Positions 1 to 9,808 of a stretch of DNA of 64,000 nt are shown in pieces. The stretch comes from Chloroflexota bacterium. GTDB lineage: Bacteria; Chloroflexota; Ktedonobacteria; Ktedonobacterales; Ktedonobacteraceae. The position numbers were made by a program, and so were the translations under genes. Location of the stretch: contig VBHI01000210.1 of assembly GCA_005881495.1 (NCBI GenBank), forward strand, positions 1 to 64,000, given 5' to 3'. Numbering within the stretch: the first letter of the stretch is position 1; each line of letters starts with the position of its first letter. The notes under the pieces are model-generated. The model saw only the letters and a program-made list of their open reading frames with translations, did no database searches and was not told where the DNA came from.

Positions 1-1448
1 TTGAACTACAACGACGGGCGGTCTGGATCAGCATCGCCCTTATTTTACAGGCATTTAACGAAATCCCTCATAACTGGTATATACCGTATTTGAATCCCTT
101 TGGGTCGCTTATCCCCCTGGTACTGATCGCGGGAAGTTTTATCGCGATGGCAATGGCATTCCGCCCGGCAAGTAAAAACCAGCAAGCGCTACAGGATCAT
201 CCACGGCGCTGGCAGCGTGTTGTGCTGGTATTGACGCTTATCCTCACAATCGCTGGCGTGTCGTTGTTTACCCTTAGCACCGTGTCGTGTTTCCTGCCAC
301 CCGCATTCTCAAATGACGGGACATCGCTTGATACAAACGCGGCGCAGTTGCTCTTAGAGGGACGAAATCCGTATACCGATTCGAATATGCTCGACCTGGC
401 GAGACATTTCTCGATCCAGCCCAATTGGACGACACCACTGCAGAGAGGACAGTTCGCCAACAAGGTTGATTATCCCACGATGGTCGATTTCCAGAGCGTG
501 CTCGACACGGACTTGAAGGCCGGCAGCGCGCCCGAGTTTGAGTCGAAGGTGAGTTATCCCGCGCTGTCCTTCCTGACGCTGGTGCCTTTCGTTTTCTTTC
601 ACGATATGAATGTGCTGCCATTCTACCTGCTGAGCTACCTGTTACTGATGGGATTAGCGGTGAAGATCGCACGGCCAGAGATGCGCCTGTGGGTACTGCT
701 GCTGGGGGTGGCAAACGTCTCTATGTGGTCATCTACGGCTGGGGCCAACCTGGATATTTTCTATACGCTGCTGATCGTGCTGGTCTGGCTTTTGCGCGAC
801 AAGCGCTGGAGCTCGGCTATCTTGCTTGGCCTGGCGCTGGCAAGCAAGCAGATCGCGTGGTTCTTTATTCCGTTCTACATGATCATGGTTTTGCGCCACT
901 ACGGTTGGAAAGAATGCGTTGACCGGCTTGCTATCGCGGGAAGCATTGGTCTTGCAATCAACCTTCCCTTTATTCTCTGGAATCCCCAGGCGTGGCTGGT
1001 AGGAATACTGGCGCCTGTGGCCGATCCAATGTTCCCCATGGGTGTTGGCATCGTCAATCTCAGCGTGACGCACCTGCTACCTTTCCTCTCCAAGAGGGAG
1101 TATACGGTACTGGAAGGAATAGCGATGCTGGCTTCGCTGGTGTGGTACTGGCGCATCTGTAAAAGGATTCCCGAAGCGGCGATGTTACTGGCGGTATTGC
1201 CACTGTTCTTCGCCTGGCGCAGCCTGGCCTCGTACTTTTATTGCGCGGCGTATCCACTGTTCATCCTGATGGTGGCCAGGGCGAACACTCGAGAGAAAGC
1301 GCGGCCAGTAGAGCAGAAAATTCTCGGCATCGAGTTTGCCTCTAGCCACTCCCAGAGGCCCGCACCAGCGATACCTGCAATGGTCGGCTTTCGGCCTACC
1401 TCGTACAGCGCGCCGATTTTCCATTACAGGACTTCATTTCGGCTGTAA
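1..1448 (+). CDS. multi-pass membrane protein, possible GT-C-type glycosyltransferase (5' partial)
   Basis: The reading frame is open from base 3 to the left edge, so the gene begins outside the window; the internal TTG at 90 is not a convincing start because the upstream codons also read as a plausible hydrophobic protein. At least eight hydrophobic segments are visible. The middle of the protein has a region around SKQIAWFFIPFYM, preceded by an Asn-Leu-Asp stretch in a loop, which resembles polyprenyl-phosphate-dependent mannosyltransferases of the GT87/DUF2029 type. That resemblance is only by pattern; no catalytic site was identified. The last 50 residues are polar and look unlike the rest. 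The next gene starts about 100 bases downstream behind its own promoter, so this is probably the last gene of its operon. Confidence 0.6.
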   Translation, partial: ELQRRAVWISIALILQAFNEIPHNWYIPYLNPFGSLIPLVLIAGSFIAMAMAFRPASKNQQALQDHPRRWQRVVLVLTLILTIAGVSLFTLSTVSCFLPPAFSNDGTSLDTNAAQLLLEGRNPYTDSNMLDLARHFSIQPNWTTPLQRGQFANKVDYPTMVDFQSVLDTDLKAGSAPEFESKVSYPALSFLTLVPFVFFHDMNVLPFYLLSYLLLMGLAVKIARPEMRLWVLLLGVANVSMWSSTAGANLDIFYTLLIVLVWLLRDKRWSSAILLGLALASKQIAWFFIPFYMIMVLRHYGWKECVDRLAIAGSIGLAINLPFILWNPQAWLVGILAPVADPMFPMGVGIVNLSVTHLLPFLSKREYTVLEGIAMLASLVWYWRICKRIPEAAMLLAVLPLFFAWRSLASYFYCAAYPLFILMVARANTREKARPVEQKILGIEFASSHSQRPAPAIPAMVGFRPTSYSAPIFHYRTSFRL

Positions 1449-1471
1449 AGAGGTTCTTTTTGATTGATATC

Positions 1472-1500
1472 TCGACTCTTTTTCCTCTTCGTGATACAAT
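1472..1500 (+). promoter_or_regulatory. candidate sigma-70-type promoter of the first TPR gene
   Basis: A -35-like TCGACT (1472-1477) and a -10 TACAAT (1495-1500) are separated by 17 bases. The predicted transcription start near 1507 lies before the ATG at 1551 but after a possible TTG start at 1464, which supports the ATG. Confidence 0.4.
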
Positions 1501-1550
1501 CGACAGCGACAAATGAAGAACAGCGTCGTAACGAGGAAAAAATTGAGATT

Positions 1551-3773
1551 ATGACCCAAAAGAAAGAAAGCAATTCCCCTGTTTCGCAGGAAGAGCATGC
1601 GCAATTAGAGCATGTACTTGAGCAATTTCACCAGATAGCCAATGAACTGCACACAAGCACGAAAAAGGAAGATGCGGAAGCAGTTTTGACAGATATCAAC
1701 AGGCTGGCAGAAACCTCACAGGTCGCGTTCCTCAAGGCCCTCTCGAAGGAACGTACGAGCGATGCAGCAGACATTATGATTGCCCTCAATGAGCTTAGCC
1801 CAAATAAAAGTATTCGCAAAGAGGCACGCCGCTCCCTGCTGCGGCTGGAAGCAGCAAAAGTGTATCCGCAATGGAAGCCGCCGGTGGTGCGTACGCCGGT
1901 CGTCGGCCTGCCCCTTGCTCACCCGCCGCGCTTCTGGAAAGGCTATGTCACACAGTCACGCGAGGAGGGCGAGGTACAGCTTATCCTTTGCTGGGAACAG
2001 GGGATCGATTATAGCGAAGCCCGCATGTTTATCTTTCTCTTGGACTTCTGGGAACAGGGCCTGAAGGAATTTATTCAAGATCTGACCAATAAACGCGGCG
2101 TGGAGGCGCAGATTCAGCATATGCGGGCACAGTTGCCGGATATTATATTGGCGGATTGCACACTGGCAGAGGCGCGCCGTTTAGTTGAAGAGGCGCTCAC
2201 GGTGAATGCATGGCGGGGGACAACACCTCATAAAGAGTACCGGCACTACCTCCCCATTTTCAAACAACTGGTCACCGATGCCGAGGACGTAGGAGAGGAT
2301 CGCGGATTGACCTTCATTAATCCCAAATTAGAGAGCGACGAGGTGGTTGCCACCTTTGTGACGGCCTGGTCGTTAGGCGACTTTGGATTGAACTATGATT
2401 TACTGGCAAGAGATAGTCGCATACGCGAGGGTCTTGATCGAGATGAGTGGATTGAGCGGCATCACGCTTGGGCAAATGAAGCACGGCCCACCCGCTTCCA
2501 ACTGAGTTATATCCGGGAACGCGAAGTAAGCGCACCGCTCCTGTGGCTGCCTTCCTCGGTAAGTGGAAGAGGCTCAAGCACGCGCAAAGAGGTTGAGATG
2601 AGCTGGTCGCTGGAGCTGAGCGATACGCAGCTAAGCGGTACGCTACAAGAGATGCCGATGGGAACCGCGGTCTACAAAGAGACGGGTCGCCACTGGTTCT
2701 GGACGAGCTACACGCTGGAACGCGAACAGGACGGATGGCGTATTCGGCAGATGACCGACGAGGGCGCCAAAGCGCAGAGCATGTCGATGGAGGAGCTACA
2801 GCAGCGCATCGATGAGCATGATCGGCGTATCAACGAGGTTATCCAGCAGAATCCGGGTGAGTACGAGAAACGAGAACTGACGCAAGAGCTGATCTGGCGC
2901 ATGACGCAAACGATCTTTTACGATGATGCGCTGATCGTTCACCTGCCGCTTGAACGGATGTATTACGGAGATGCCTATACTCGCGCGATCAGTCTCGGTG
3001 CGATAGAGCGAGCAATCGTCTACCTGGAGCGTTTGACGCGCAATTTTGTGGAACAGCGGGGCGAACTCTTGCGGCAACTGGCGATCACACAAAGCGGCCT
3101 TGGTGAATATTACGGTGAGAGAGGGCTGAAGGAGCGAGCCATGCATTTTGATACACTCGCCGAAGCGAGCATTCGCGAAGCCCTCACCCTGCTAGACGAT
3201 ATCTCGGGGCACGCGGTCCTGGCCGAACTGCTGATGAAATACAATGATCGGCTGGATGAGGCAGAGGAGCAGTTGTACCGGGCCAAAGATTTGGCTGCCG
3301 TCAGCGAAGAAGAGGCGATGATTGAGAACGACCTGGCGAGTATCTCGGTCCGGCGGGATAATCTCGAGGAGGCTCTGCGGCATTATCAGCGAGTCGCGGA
3401 AATCGATCCGAACTTTGAGGGCGTGTGGTTCCAAATAGGTTTGATGCAACGGAATCTGCAACGCTTTGCGGAGGCCAGGGGAACGTACTTACAGGCCATT
3501 GAGCGCGAACCGCTGGATATGCGCCCCTATTCCGAGCTTTGCGCTATGTATATGAACGAACGCGAACCAGAGAAAGCGCGTGAGATCGTGGAACGCGGCC
3601 TGCGCAACATTCCGAGGTCTGCCCATTTACTCGCGCTGCTTGCATCGATTTTTATGGAGACTGGAGACCTGCGGCGGGCGCAGTCGACATTAGCTGAAGC
3701 GGAAGAGATTGACGCGAAGCTCGAGATTGTACAGAGCTTACGCGATGAGTTGAACAGGCGCTTGAAGAAATGA
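1551..3773 (+). CDS. TPR-repeat protein, first of two tandem paralogues
   Basis: About 740 residues, apparently cytoplasmic: no signal peptide or membrane segment is seen. The N-terminal part is helical and acidic. A middle module with PPRFWKG, WEQG and LDFWEQG is shared with the next gene. Next comes an NTF2-like or DUF4878-like stretch (VVATFVTAW, TGRHWFW). The C-terminal 250 residues carry several TPR units (for example ALRHYQRVAEIDPNFEGVW). The reading frame extends upstream to a TTG at 1464, but a promoter overlaps that region and the ATG at 1551 opens a stretch that aligns with the paralogue. The function is unknown; TPR units imply protein-protein contacts. The downstream copy begins about 55 bases after the stop. 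Confidence 0.8.
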   Translation: MTQKKESNSPVSQEEHAQLEHVLEQFHQIANELHTSTKKEDAEAVLTDINRLAETSQVAFLKALSKERTSDAADIMIALNELSPNKSIRKEARRSLLRLEAAKVYPQWKPPVVRTPVVGLPLAHPPRFWKGYVTQSREEGEVQLILCWEQGIDYSEARMFIFLLDFWEQGLKEFIQDLTNKRGVEAQIQHMRAQLPDIILADCTLAEARRLVEEALTVNAWRGTTPHKEYRHYLPIFKQLVTDAEDVGEDRGLTFINPKLESDEVVATFVTAWSLGDFGLNYDLLARDSRIREGLDRDEWIERHHAWANEARPTRFQLSYIREREVSAPLLWLPSSVSGRGSSTRKEVEMSWSLELSDTQLSGTLQEMPMGTAVYKETGRHWFWTSYTLEREQDGWRIRQMTDEGAKAQSMSMEELQQRIDEHDRRINEVIQQNPGEYEKRELTQELIWRMTQTIFYDDALIVHLPLERMYYGDAYTRAISLGAIERAIVYLERLTRNFVEQRGELLRQLAITQSGLGEYYGERGLKERAMHFDTLAEASIREALTLLDDISGHAVLAELLMKYNDRLDEAEEQLYRAKDLAAVSEEEAMIENDLASISVRRDNLEEALRHYQRVAEIDPNFEGVWFQIGLMQRNLQRFAEARGTYLQAIEREPLDMRPYSELCAMYMNEREPEKAREIVERGLRNIPRSAHLLALLASIFMETGDLRRAQSTLAEAEEIDAKLEIVQSLRDELNRRLKK

Positions 3774-3828
3774 AGTGGCAGGCTGGAAGGAACAAAAGCA
3801 TGCCGGAAGAGTCAGGAGGACTGTGGAT

Positions 3829-6144
3829 ATGAGCAAGAAGAAAGTACAGAAAGTTACTGTTTCACAAGCAGATGAGGCTCAGGCACAAGAGGTACTTGAG
3901 CAATTCCATACATTAGCCGGGGAACTGCGTTCAAGCAAGAACCAGCAAGAGGCGGAAGCGGCACTGTCGACTATTACAGGTTTACCAGAAGCAGCACAGG
4001 TGGCATTGCTTCTGGCACTTTCCAAAGAACGTCACAGTGACGCAGCCGATGTCTTGATTGCGATCAACCAACTTAGTCCAGAAAAAAGCATTCGCAAGGA
4101 GGCACGACGCTCACTGATTCGACTGGAAGAGGCCAGAATATACCCACAGTGGGAGCCGCCCGTTGAGCGGACCTCCCCTTTTGAAGCTATCCGATCGGCG
4201 ATGAATATGGAGGAAGCTGGAAACCCTCCTCGCTTCTGGAAGGGTATCCTCAGCGATACTCGTGATACAGGTCAAGTACAATTGATGCTGATGTGGGAGC
4301 AGGGAAAGGATTATAAAGATGTGCGCATCCTGGGATTTCTGCTCGAATTCTGGCACGATGGGGTCAAAGACTTCTATACAAGAATAGAGAGTAAGCGAAT
4401 TGCTGATAGTCTGATTGAGCAGATAAAAACAGAAGAAGAGACTCTCGATTGCTCTCTCGCAAAGGGACGCCGTTTGATTGAAGAGGCTCTGACGGTGAAC
4501 AAAAAACATGGCACTCCCACCCACAAAGACTTCCGTCTTTCAATATCACTGATAAACAAACTGGTGCTGGAAAATCCGGATATTGTGGAGGAAGAACTTG
4601 AAGAGGACGAGGAGGACGAGGACGAGGAAGCGGTAGAGATCGACCCCGACTTACCACCATTACAAGTTGTCACCAGTTTTGTCGAAGCCTGGGTAGATGA
4701 AGATTACCCTATGGCCTATAACCTGCTTGCCGATGGGAGCAGGCTGCGGGAAGGGCTGACAGAAGAAGAATGGGTCGAACGGCGCGAGGAGTGGGCGGAG
4801 GACGCACAGCCAGACTACCTGAGACCAGGTTTTGTCAAGGAGCGACAAGCCAGGAAATCTGGTATCTGGCTGCCCAGTACATTCAGTCGAAACGCCGCAC
4901 AGACGTATAAAGAGATTGACGCTGGCTGGTCAATCGTACTGGAGGATACTGCTGAGAAGGACATATTACCAGAATTACCCCAGGAAACTGTGCTCTACGA
5001 AGAAACGGGACGCCACTGGTTCTGGGTGTGTTTCAAGCTTGTAGAAGAGCCAGGTGGTTGGCGCTTAGATGACATGGTTGATGAGGGAAAGAACGCGCAA
5101 AGCATTCCTGCGGCTGAGCTACGGAAACGCATTGAGCAGCATAATCAGGAGATCCAAAAAATCACAAAGAAGCATCCCTCCACGGACCCTGATGCATTGG
5201 AATACGTTGATGAAGTTCTCTTTCATATAATGGAGGTTACAAATTACGACGATGCGCTGATCGCACAGGATCCACTCGACAAAAAGGCATATCTTGATGC
5301 CGTCAGCCGAGCAGCACTCTTTGGAGATCATGAGCGCTCCATTGTGTACCTTGAGGGGATAGCACGATATTACCCTGAAGAACAGGCAGAGGCATGGCGG
5401 CAAATTGGCTCACACCAGCTAAAAGTCAGCGAGAAATATTACGAAGAAGACGATGCAGTACGTGGAGAACGCCTCCTGCTGTTGGCAGAGGAAATATTGC
5501 GTAAGTCATTGACCATGGAGGATAGTGTAAACGCCCTTTTGACACTGGCTGACGTGCTGCATGATATGGGAGGTGACGATAAACTTGAAGAGGCTGAGCT
5601 TGAATTACGTAAGGCGCAGGCGATGACGAAGGATGAGAAGCTGTTGGAGGACATCGAAAGTGAACTGGGCCATATGGCGATGGATAGAAAAATGTACGAA
5701 GCTTCACTGAGCCATTATCAACGCCTTGTAGCAATGAATCCCTCCTATCCAAACGCACGATACAATATTGGCCGCGCTTATCAAAAGCTAGAGTATACTC
5801 AAGAGGCTATAGCCAACTTCAAGCAGGCTATTGAATTAGAGCCTGATAATTTAAATGCCTACGCCGACCTATCCACGGCCTATGCAAATGAGAACCAGGT
5901 ATCCATGGCGCGTAGGGTCTTAGAAGATGGCGCAGCGGCCAATCCCGACACGGTAGACTTACAGCTGCTGCTTGTATCAAACTATATCGAGAGTAAAGAC
6001 TACGTCCGCGCCGAGGAATGGATGAAAAAAGCTGAGAGCATCGACCCCGATGATGAAACGGTACAGATGTTCCGTCAAATACTGACGATTAGTAAGCTTC
6101 AACCAGCATTTCATAGCAATATAAAAAAATTCAGGAAGCGATGA
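3829..6144 (+). CDS. TPR-repeat protein, second of two tandem paralogues
   Basis: About 771 residues, with the same architecture as the preceding gene: a helical N terminus, a PPRFWKG/WEQGKDY module, an NTF2-like region with TGRHWFW, then C-terminal TPR units (ASLSHYQRLVAMNPSYPNA; AIANFKQAIELEPDNLNAY). It differs by a very acidic insert (an EEDEEDEDEE run near residue 255). The start is the ATG at 3829, nine bases after a perfect AGGAGG (3814-3819); a GTG at 3775 extends the frame but has no such site. The stop overlaps the ATG of the methyltransferase gene (ATGA at 6141-6144), so the two are translationally coupled. The role is unknown. The pair most likely arose by tandem duplication and has since diverged considerably. 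Confidence 0.82.
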   Translation: MSKKKVQKVTVSQADEAQAQEVLEQFHTLAGELRSSKNQQEAEAALSTITGLPEAAQVALLLALSKERHSDAADVLIAINQLSPEKSIRKEARRSLIRLEEARIYPQWEPPVERTSPFEAIRSAMNMEEAGNPPRFWKGILSDTRDTGQVQLMLMWEQGKDYKDVRILGFLLEFWHDGVKDFYTRIESKRIADSLIEQIKTEEETLDCSLAKGRRLIEEALTVNKKHGTPTHKDFRLSISLINKLVLENPDIVEEELEEDEEDEDEEAVEIDPDLPPLQVVTSFVEAWVDEDYPMAYNLLADGSRLREGLTEEEWVERREEWAEDAQPDYLRPGFVKERQARKSGIWLPSTFSRNAAQTYKEIDAGWSIVLEDTAEKDILPELPQETVLYEETGRHWFWVCFKLVEEPGGWRLDDMVDEGKNAQSIPAAELRKRIEQHNQEIQKITKKHPSTDPDALEYVDEVLFHIMEVTNYDDALIAQDPLDKKAYLDAVSRAALFGDHERSIVYLEGIARYYPEEQAEAWRQIGSHQLKVSEKYYEEDDAVRGERLLLLAEEILRKSLTMEDSVNALLTLADVLHDMGGDDKLEEAELELRKAQAMTKDEKLLEDIESELGHMAMDRKMYEASLSHYQRLVAMNPSYPNARYNIGRAYQKLEYTQEAIANFKQAIELEPDNLNAYADLSTAYANENQVSMARRVLEDGAAANPDTVDLQLLLVSNYIESKDYVRAEEWMKKAESIDPDDETVQMFRQILTISKLQPAFHSNIKKFRKR

Positions 6145-7424
6145 TAGAAGAACGGTGTATCACATATTATACGGTGACCCTGGGCGAACTGACGCGCGAG
6201 GGGGACGCAACGGCTGACATTGCTGTGCTTGATCGTGATGGGAGAGAGCAGAGGCAGATACTGCGTGTTCCCGCCGGGCTGCCGGGGGAGCGGGTGACGA
6301 TTGCAGTCGAAGCGCCAGCACGGGGAGGGGAACGGCGCCCGGGAAAGCGCAATCGCCGCTGGAAGGCTAGCATGCCACGCCCGCCGCGCGTATGGATTAC
6401 GGAGATAGACGAGGCTGCACCGCAACGAAGCCAGGCACGCTGCCCTGTCTTCGGCGTTTGCGGCGGCTGCCAGTTGCAACATATGGAGTACGCGGCGCAA
6501 CTTGCCTGGAAACGCTCTGTCGTGGAGCAATTGCTGCGCGACACAGGCGGATTTGCATGTCCACCACTGCTTGGACCGGTGGCATGTGATGATCCCTGGC
6601 AATACCGCAACCACATGCGCTTCTCGGTGAACCGCAAAGGAGAACCTGGTCTGACTGCCAGGGGCACGCATCGTGTACTGCCGCTGACCAGTTGCCCTCT
6701 TGCCAGTGAACAGATCAATCGCGCGCTGCAAGTTTTCAGCCAGGTACCCAACGAGCGGCCGCAGGTTTTGATACGCTGCGGGAGCGCCACGGGTCAAATG
6801 CTCATACAGCCGCACCCGAAAGCAGAGGTTTTGGAAAAACTGGTGGCATGTGGCCTTGATATCCGTAGCGATACGTTTGAAGAGAGGCTCGCGGGCGAAA
6901 TATATCGCATTCGGCCAAGCTCATTCTTCCAGACCAATACAGCCCAGGCTGAAAAAATGGTAGAGATGGTGGTACAAGGATTGGGGCCATCACAGTTGGT
7001 CGTGGATGCCTTCTGCGGGGTAGGCACTTTTGCATTAGCGCTGGCCAGGCATGTTGAGAAGGTCATCGCTATCGAGGAGTCGGCGAGCGCCATCAAGGAT
7101 GCCCAGTGGAATCTGCGCGAGGTGAGCAACGTCGAGATCCTCAAGGGGAAAGTGGAGGATGTGCTGCCGAAGCTGGCCGCGGAGATCGATGGACTGGTCA
7201 TTGATCCGCCACGGGCCGGCTGCCAGAAGGTCGTGCTGGATGCCCTGGTAGAACATCCCATTTCCAGGATAGTGTATGTCTCGTGCGACCCGGCAACGCT
7301 GGCGCGAGATCTGCATATACTCTGCCATCTGCAGCCAGCCTATCATCTACAATCGGTGCAACCGCTCGATATGTTTCCGCAGACGGCACATATCGAGTGC
7401 GTCGCCATTTTGGAGCGCAAATAA
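6141..7424 (+). CDS. 23S rRNA (uracil-5-)-methyltransferase, RlmD/TrmA family
   Basis: Transfers a methyl group from S-adenosylmethionine to C5 of a uridine in rRNA or tRNA. The protein has an N-terminal TRAM-like region, then the iron-sulfur ligands C101, C107 and C110 (CX5CX2C) with a fourth candidate at C185, as in RlmD (RumA). The SAM-binding motif DAFCGVGTFAL follows, and the catalytic nucleophile is C382 in VSCDPATLARD. The length (427) suits the family. Which uridine is modified (RlmD, RlmCD or TrmA type) cannot be told from sequence alone. The start overlaps the stop of the TPR gene by four bases and has an AGGAAG site just upstream; maf follows three bases after the stop. Confidence 0.93.
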   Translation: MIEERCITYYTVTLGELTREGDATADIAVLDRDGREQRQILRVPAGLPGERVTIAVEAPARGGERRPGKRNRRWKASMPRPPRVWITEIDEAAPQRSQARCPVFGVCGGCQLQHMEYAAQLAWKRSVVEQLLRDTGGFACPPLLGPVACDDPWQYRNHMRFSVNRKGEPGLTARGTHRVLPLTSCPLASEQINRALQVFSQVPNERPQVLIRCGSATGQMLIQPHPKAEVLEKLVACGLDIRSDTFEERLAGEIYRIRPSSFFQTNTAQAEKMVEMVVQGLGPSQLVVDAFCGVGTFALALARHVEKVIAIEESASAIKDAQWNLREVSNVEILKGKVEDVLPKLAAEIDGLVIDPPRAGCQKVVLDALVEHPISRIVYVSCDPATLARDLHILCHLQPAYHLQSVQPLDMFPQTAHIECVAILERK

Positions 7425-7427
7425 TAT

Positions 7428-8111
7428 ATGACGACAGCTTTGCCCCTGTTACTGGCCTCTGCCTCACCGCGACGCAGGCAGTTGCTTTCCCTGCTTGGCT
7501 TATCTTACTCGCTGTGCGTTTCACCTATCGACGAAGATGCGACGCAAGAGCGCTACAGGGGACCCAGCGACGGGTTGGCACTGTGGCTCGCTGAACATAA
7601 AGCGCTGGGGGCGCTGTCCCTGGCCGAAGCAGCGAACCACATTGTGATTACAGCGGATACAACGGTATTGCTTCATGGTGAAGTGCTGGGCAAACCACGC
7701 GATACAGCACAAGCACGTGAACTGTTGCTCTCTTTGCGGGGACGCTGGCATCACGTGGTGACCGGCGTTGCTGTGAGCAGGATGATGAAAGGCGAGCCGG
7801 AAGTATATAGCGCAAGTTGCAGAACGCCGGTGCTGATGCGTCCTTTTAGCGAAAAGTTCATCGCGGCATACATTGCTACCGGAGATCCACTGGATAAAGC
7901 AGGAGCTTACGGAATCCAGCACCCGGATTTTCAGCTCACAGAGCGCATCAATGGCTGTTATCTGAATGTTGTTGGCTTGCCTATCTGTACATTAGTGGAC
8001 TTATTGGCCAAATTTGATGTCCAGCCAGCGGAAGAAGGGCGCAAAGGGGCCGGTTGTCGATGGTCTGCACGGTGCAAGGTATACGACAGGGAAGGAATAG
8101 CAGCATTATGA
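7428..8111 (+). CDS. maf: Maf-family nucleoside triphosphate pyrophosphatase
   Basis: Hydrolyses non-canonical or excess nucleoside triphosphates (dTTP/UTP in the YhdE type) to monophosphate and pyrophosphate. The signature SASPRR is at the N terminus, the catalytic Asp lies in ITADTTVL, and the GAYGIQ segment with its conserved Gln is present, which fits the YhdE rather than the YceF subgroup. At 227 residues it is about 25-30 longer than usual because of a C-terminal tail rich in Arg and Gly (after DVQPAEEG) that has no obvious counterpart in the family. The stop overlaps the start of the MscS gene (ATGA at 8108). Confidence 0.9.
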   Translation: MTTALPLLLASASPRRRQLLSLLGLSYSLCVSPIDEDATQERYRGPSDGLALWLAEHKALGALSLAEAANHIVITADTTVLLHGEVLGKPRDTAQARELLLSLRGRWHHVVTGVAVSRMMKGEPEVYSASCRTPVLMRPFSEKFIAAYIATGDPLDKAGAYGIQHPDFQLTERINGCYLNVVGLPICTLVDLLAKFDVQPAEEGRKGAGCRWSARCKVYDREGIAAL

Positions 8112-9148
8112 GCACAGTGGATATCATTCTTATGTTGTTAATCGCGGTGTGCGCGATTGCTATCGGCCTGACGCTGCGGCATTTCCTGGTAAGTCGTCTC
8201 AAGAAGACTGTCCTTGACAACTGGATTGTGCAGGTACTGGGTGCCGTCGTCTTCGTAATTCCACTGATTGTGGGCGTATTTACGTACTTTTCTGTCCGAC
8301 AAAGTGCTCTATTAATTGATTTTCTGCTCATTTTATATAGCCCGGGCTATTTAAATAGTCCGTTGCCAACTATCATGAATCATGTCGGGCGATTGTTCTT
8401 GACAGCGTTCGCGATTTTTGTGGGGGTAGCAGTAGGGCGCACTGTAATGAAGCTCACCATTCATAGTTTGAATAACAATCGCCTCGATATCAATCTACGC
8501 GTCTTAATTGGGCGCATCGCCTTCATTGGTATTATGATTATCGATGTGTTCTGGGTATTCGCTATATGGGGGGTGGCAATAGATTTTCCTGTCACAGTCT
8601 TCGGCGCATTGACTGTGACGTTTACGATCGCTTTCCAGGACATTTTAAAGAACCTGGTCGCGGGTTTCTATATTCTGGTAGAGCGTCCTTTCCACATTAG
8701 CGATTCGATCACCATTGGCAACGCCGCGAATGAGCCACTGCACACCGGGATAGTAGAAAATATTGAGCTGCGCGCAACCAAGCTGCGTATTTCCAGTGGT
8801 GAACAGATAACGGTTCCCAACGCCCTGATCTTTGGCGGCATCGTGATCAACAAATCCTTCTATGCCGAGAGGCGGGTTTCCATCAACGTGACTCTGCCAG
8901 TAGAAGCGTTTGCCAGGGAGGAAACGCTCGCCCTGATCGTCAAGACGCTGAAAGAAATGACTCTTGTCAAAGAGAAAGTGGAACCGACGGCGATTGTGAG
9001 CAGCTATACGGAGACGCAGGTGGTTATTATGGCGAGTTTCTGGGTGGAGGACAGTCAGTTTGCCGGTACTTCCGAGGTAATGTATACTCTGCGTACGGTG
9101 CTCCCCGATGCAGCCCTGTCATTGGTGGAATCAACAATCGCATTTTAA
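8108..9148 (+). CDS. mscS: MscS-family small-conductance mechanosensitive channel
   Basis: 346 residues. Four hydrophobic segments are followed by the pore-lining and lateral signature TVTFTIAFQDILKNLVAGFY and then VERPFHISDSI, which marks the start of the MscS beta domain. It would open under membrane tension to release solutes during hypo-osmotic shock. The ATG at 8108 is preferred over an upstream in-frame GTG at 8054, because the upstream extension lies wholly inside maf. It is coupled to maf through a four-base overlap, and nadD and DUF951 follow. Confidence 0.92.
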   Translation: MSTVDIILMLLIAVCAIAIGLTLRHFLVSRLKKTVLDNWIVQVLGAVVFVIPLIVGVFTYFSVRQSALLIDFLLILYSPGYLNSPLPTIMNHVGRLFLTAFAIFVGVAVGRTVMKLTIHSLNNNRLDINLRVLIGRIAFIGIMIIDVFWVFAIWGVAIDFPVTVFGALTVTFTIAFQDILKNLVAGFYILVERPFHISDSITIGNAANEPLHTGIVENIELRATKLRISSGEQITVPNALIFGGIVINKSFYAERRVSINVTLPVEAFAREETLALIVKTLKEMTLVKEKVEPTAIVSSYTETQVVIMASFWVEDSQFAGTSEVMYTLRTVLPDAALSLVESTIAF

Positions 9149-9192
9149 TAAGTCAACAGTACTAGCGCGTTCCCAGGGGGAGAAAATTTTCA

Positions 9193-9808
9193 TTGCAAAG
9201 CTATAAATCACAGCAGGACGTACGGAGCATCGGCTTGCTCGGGGGCACATTTGATCCGATTCATTACGGGCATCTTGTCATAGCTGAAGAAGTACGCACC
9301 GTATGTAAGCTGGCCGAAATGGTTTTTGTACCGACAGGACAGCCGCCACATAAAACAGGGGAGAAGGTGACAGAAGCCAGGTTGCGACTTGCCATGCTGG
9401 AACTCGCGATAGCTTCTAACCCACACTTTTCAATCTCTACAGTCGACCTGGAGCGCCCGGGGCCGTCGTATACGGCGGATACGCTCAGGCTTTTACGCCA
9501 GCAATGGGGAGTACATACCGCCATCTACTTTGTGATTGGCTGGGACAGCTTTGAAGAATTACTGACATGGTATAATCCAAAAGGGGTTCTGGAGCAGGTA
9601 ACCCACCTGGTCGCCGTGCATCGTCCTGGATATGTGGAAGAAGAGGGATATCGAGATCGAATCGGGGAAAGACTTACGCCGGCGCGTGGCGGAAGGTAGG
9701 CCGATAAAATATCAAACACCAGAAGCGGTTGAGCACTATATCGCGCAACATGGACTCTACCGGCAAGAAACGGAAGGCAAACACGTAAATGGCACCGATG
9801 CATCTTGA
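9193..9808 (+). pseudogene. nadD: nicotinate-nucleotide adenylyltransferase, frame-disrupted
   Basis: NadD makes deamido-NAD from nicotinate mononucleotide and ATP. The first frame (TTG at 9193, after AGGGGGA) gives GGTFDPIHYGHL, with the nucleotidyltransferase HxGH motif, then PPHK, GPSYTADTLRLL and VIGWDSFEEL, up to VAVHRPGY. It then runs to a premature stop at 9697-9699. The expected C terminus (KDLRRRVAEGRPIKYQ, AVEHYIAQHGLY) sits one frame over and ends at 9808. The segment between RPGY and DLRRR is also shorter than in typical NadD and lacks a clean ISST-type motif, so both a small deletion and a frame change are implied near 9640-9665. NadD is normally essential, so a sequence error or a second copy elsewhere should be considered. 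Confidence 0.8.

Noticed and set aside
4374..4673. Ser-rich minus-strand frame opposite the second TPR gene
   Set aside because: It is the antisense of the acidic Glu/Asp run and has no ribosome site.
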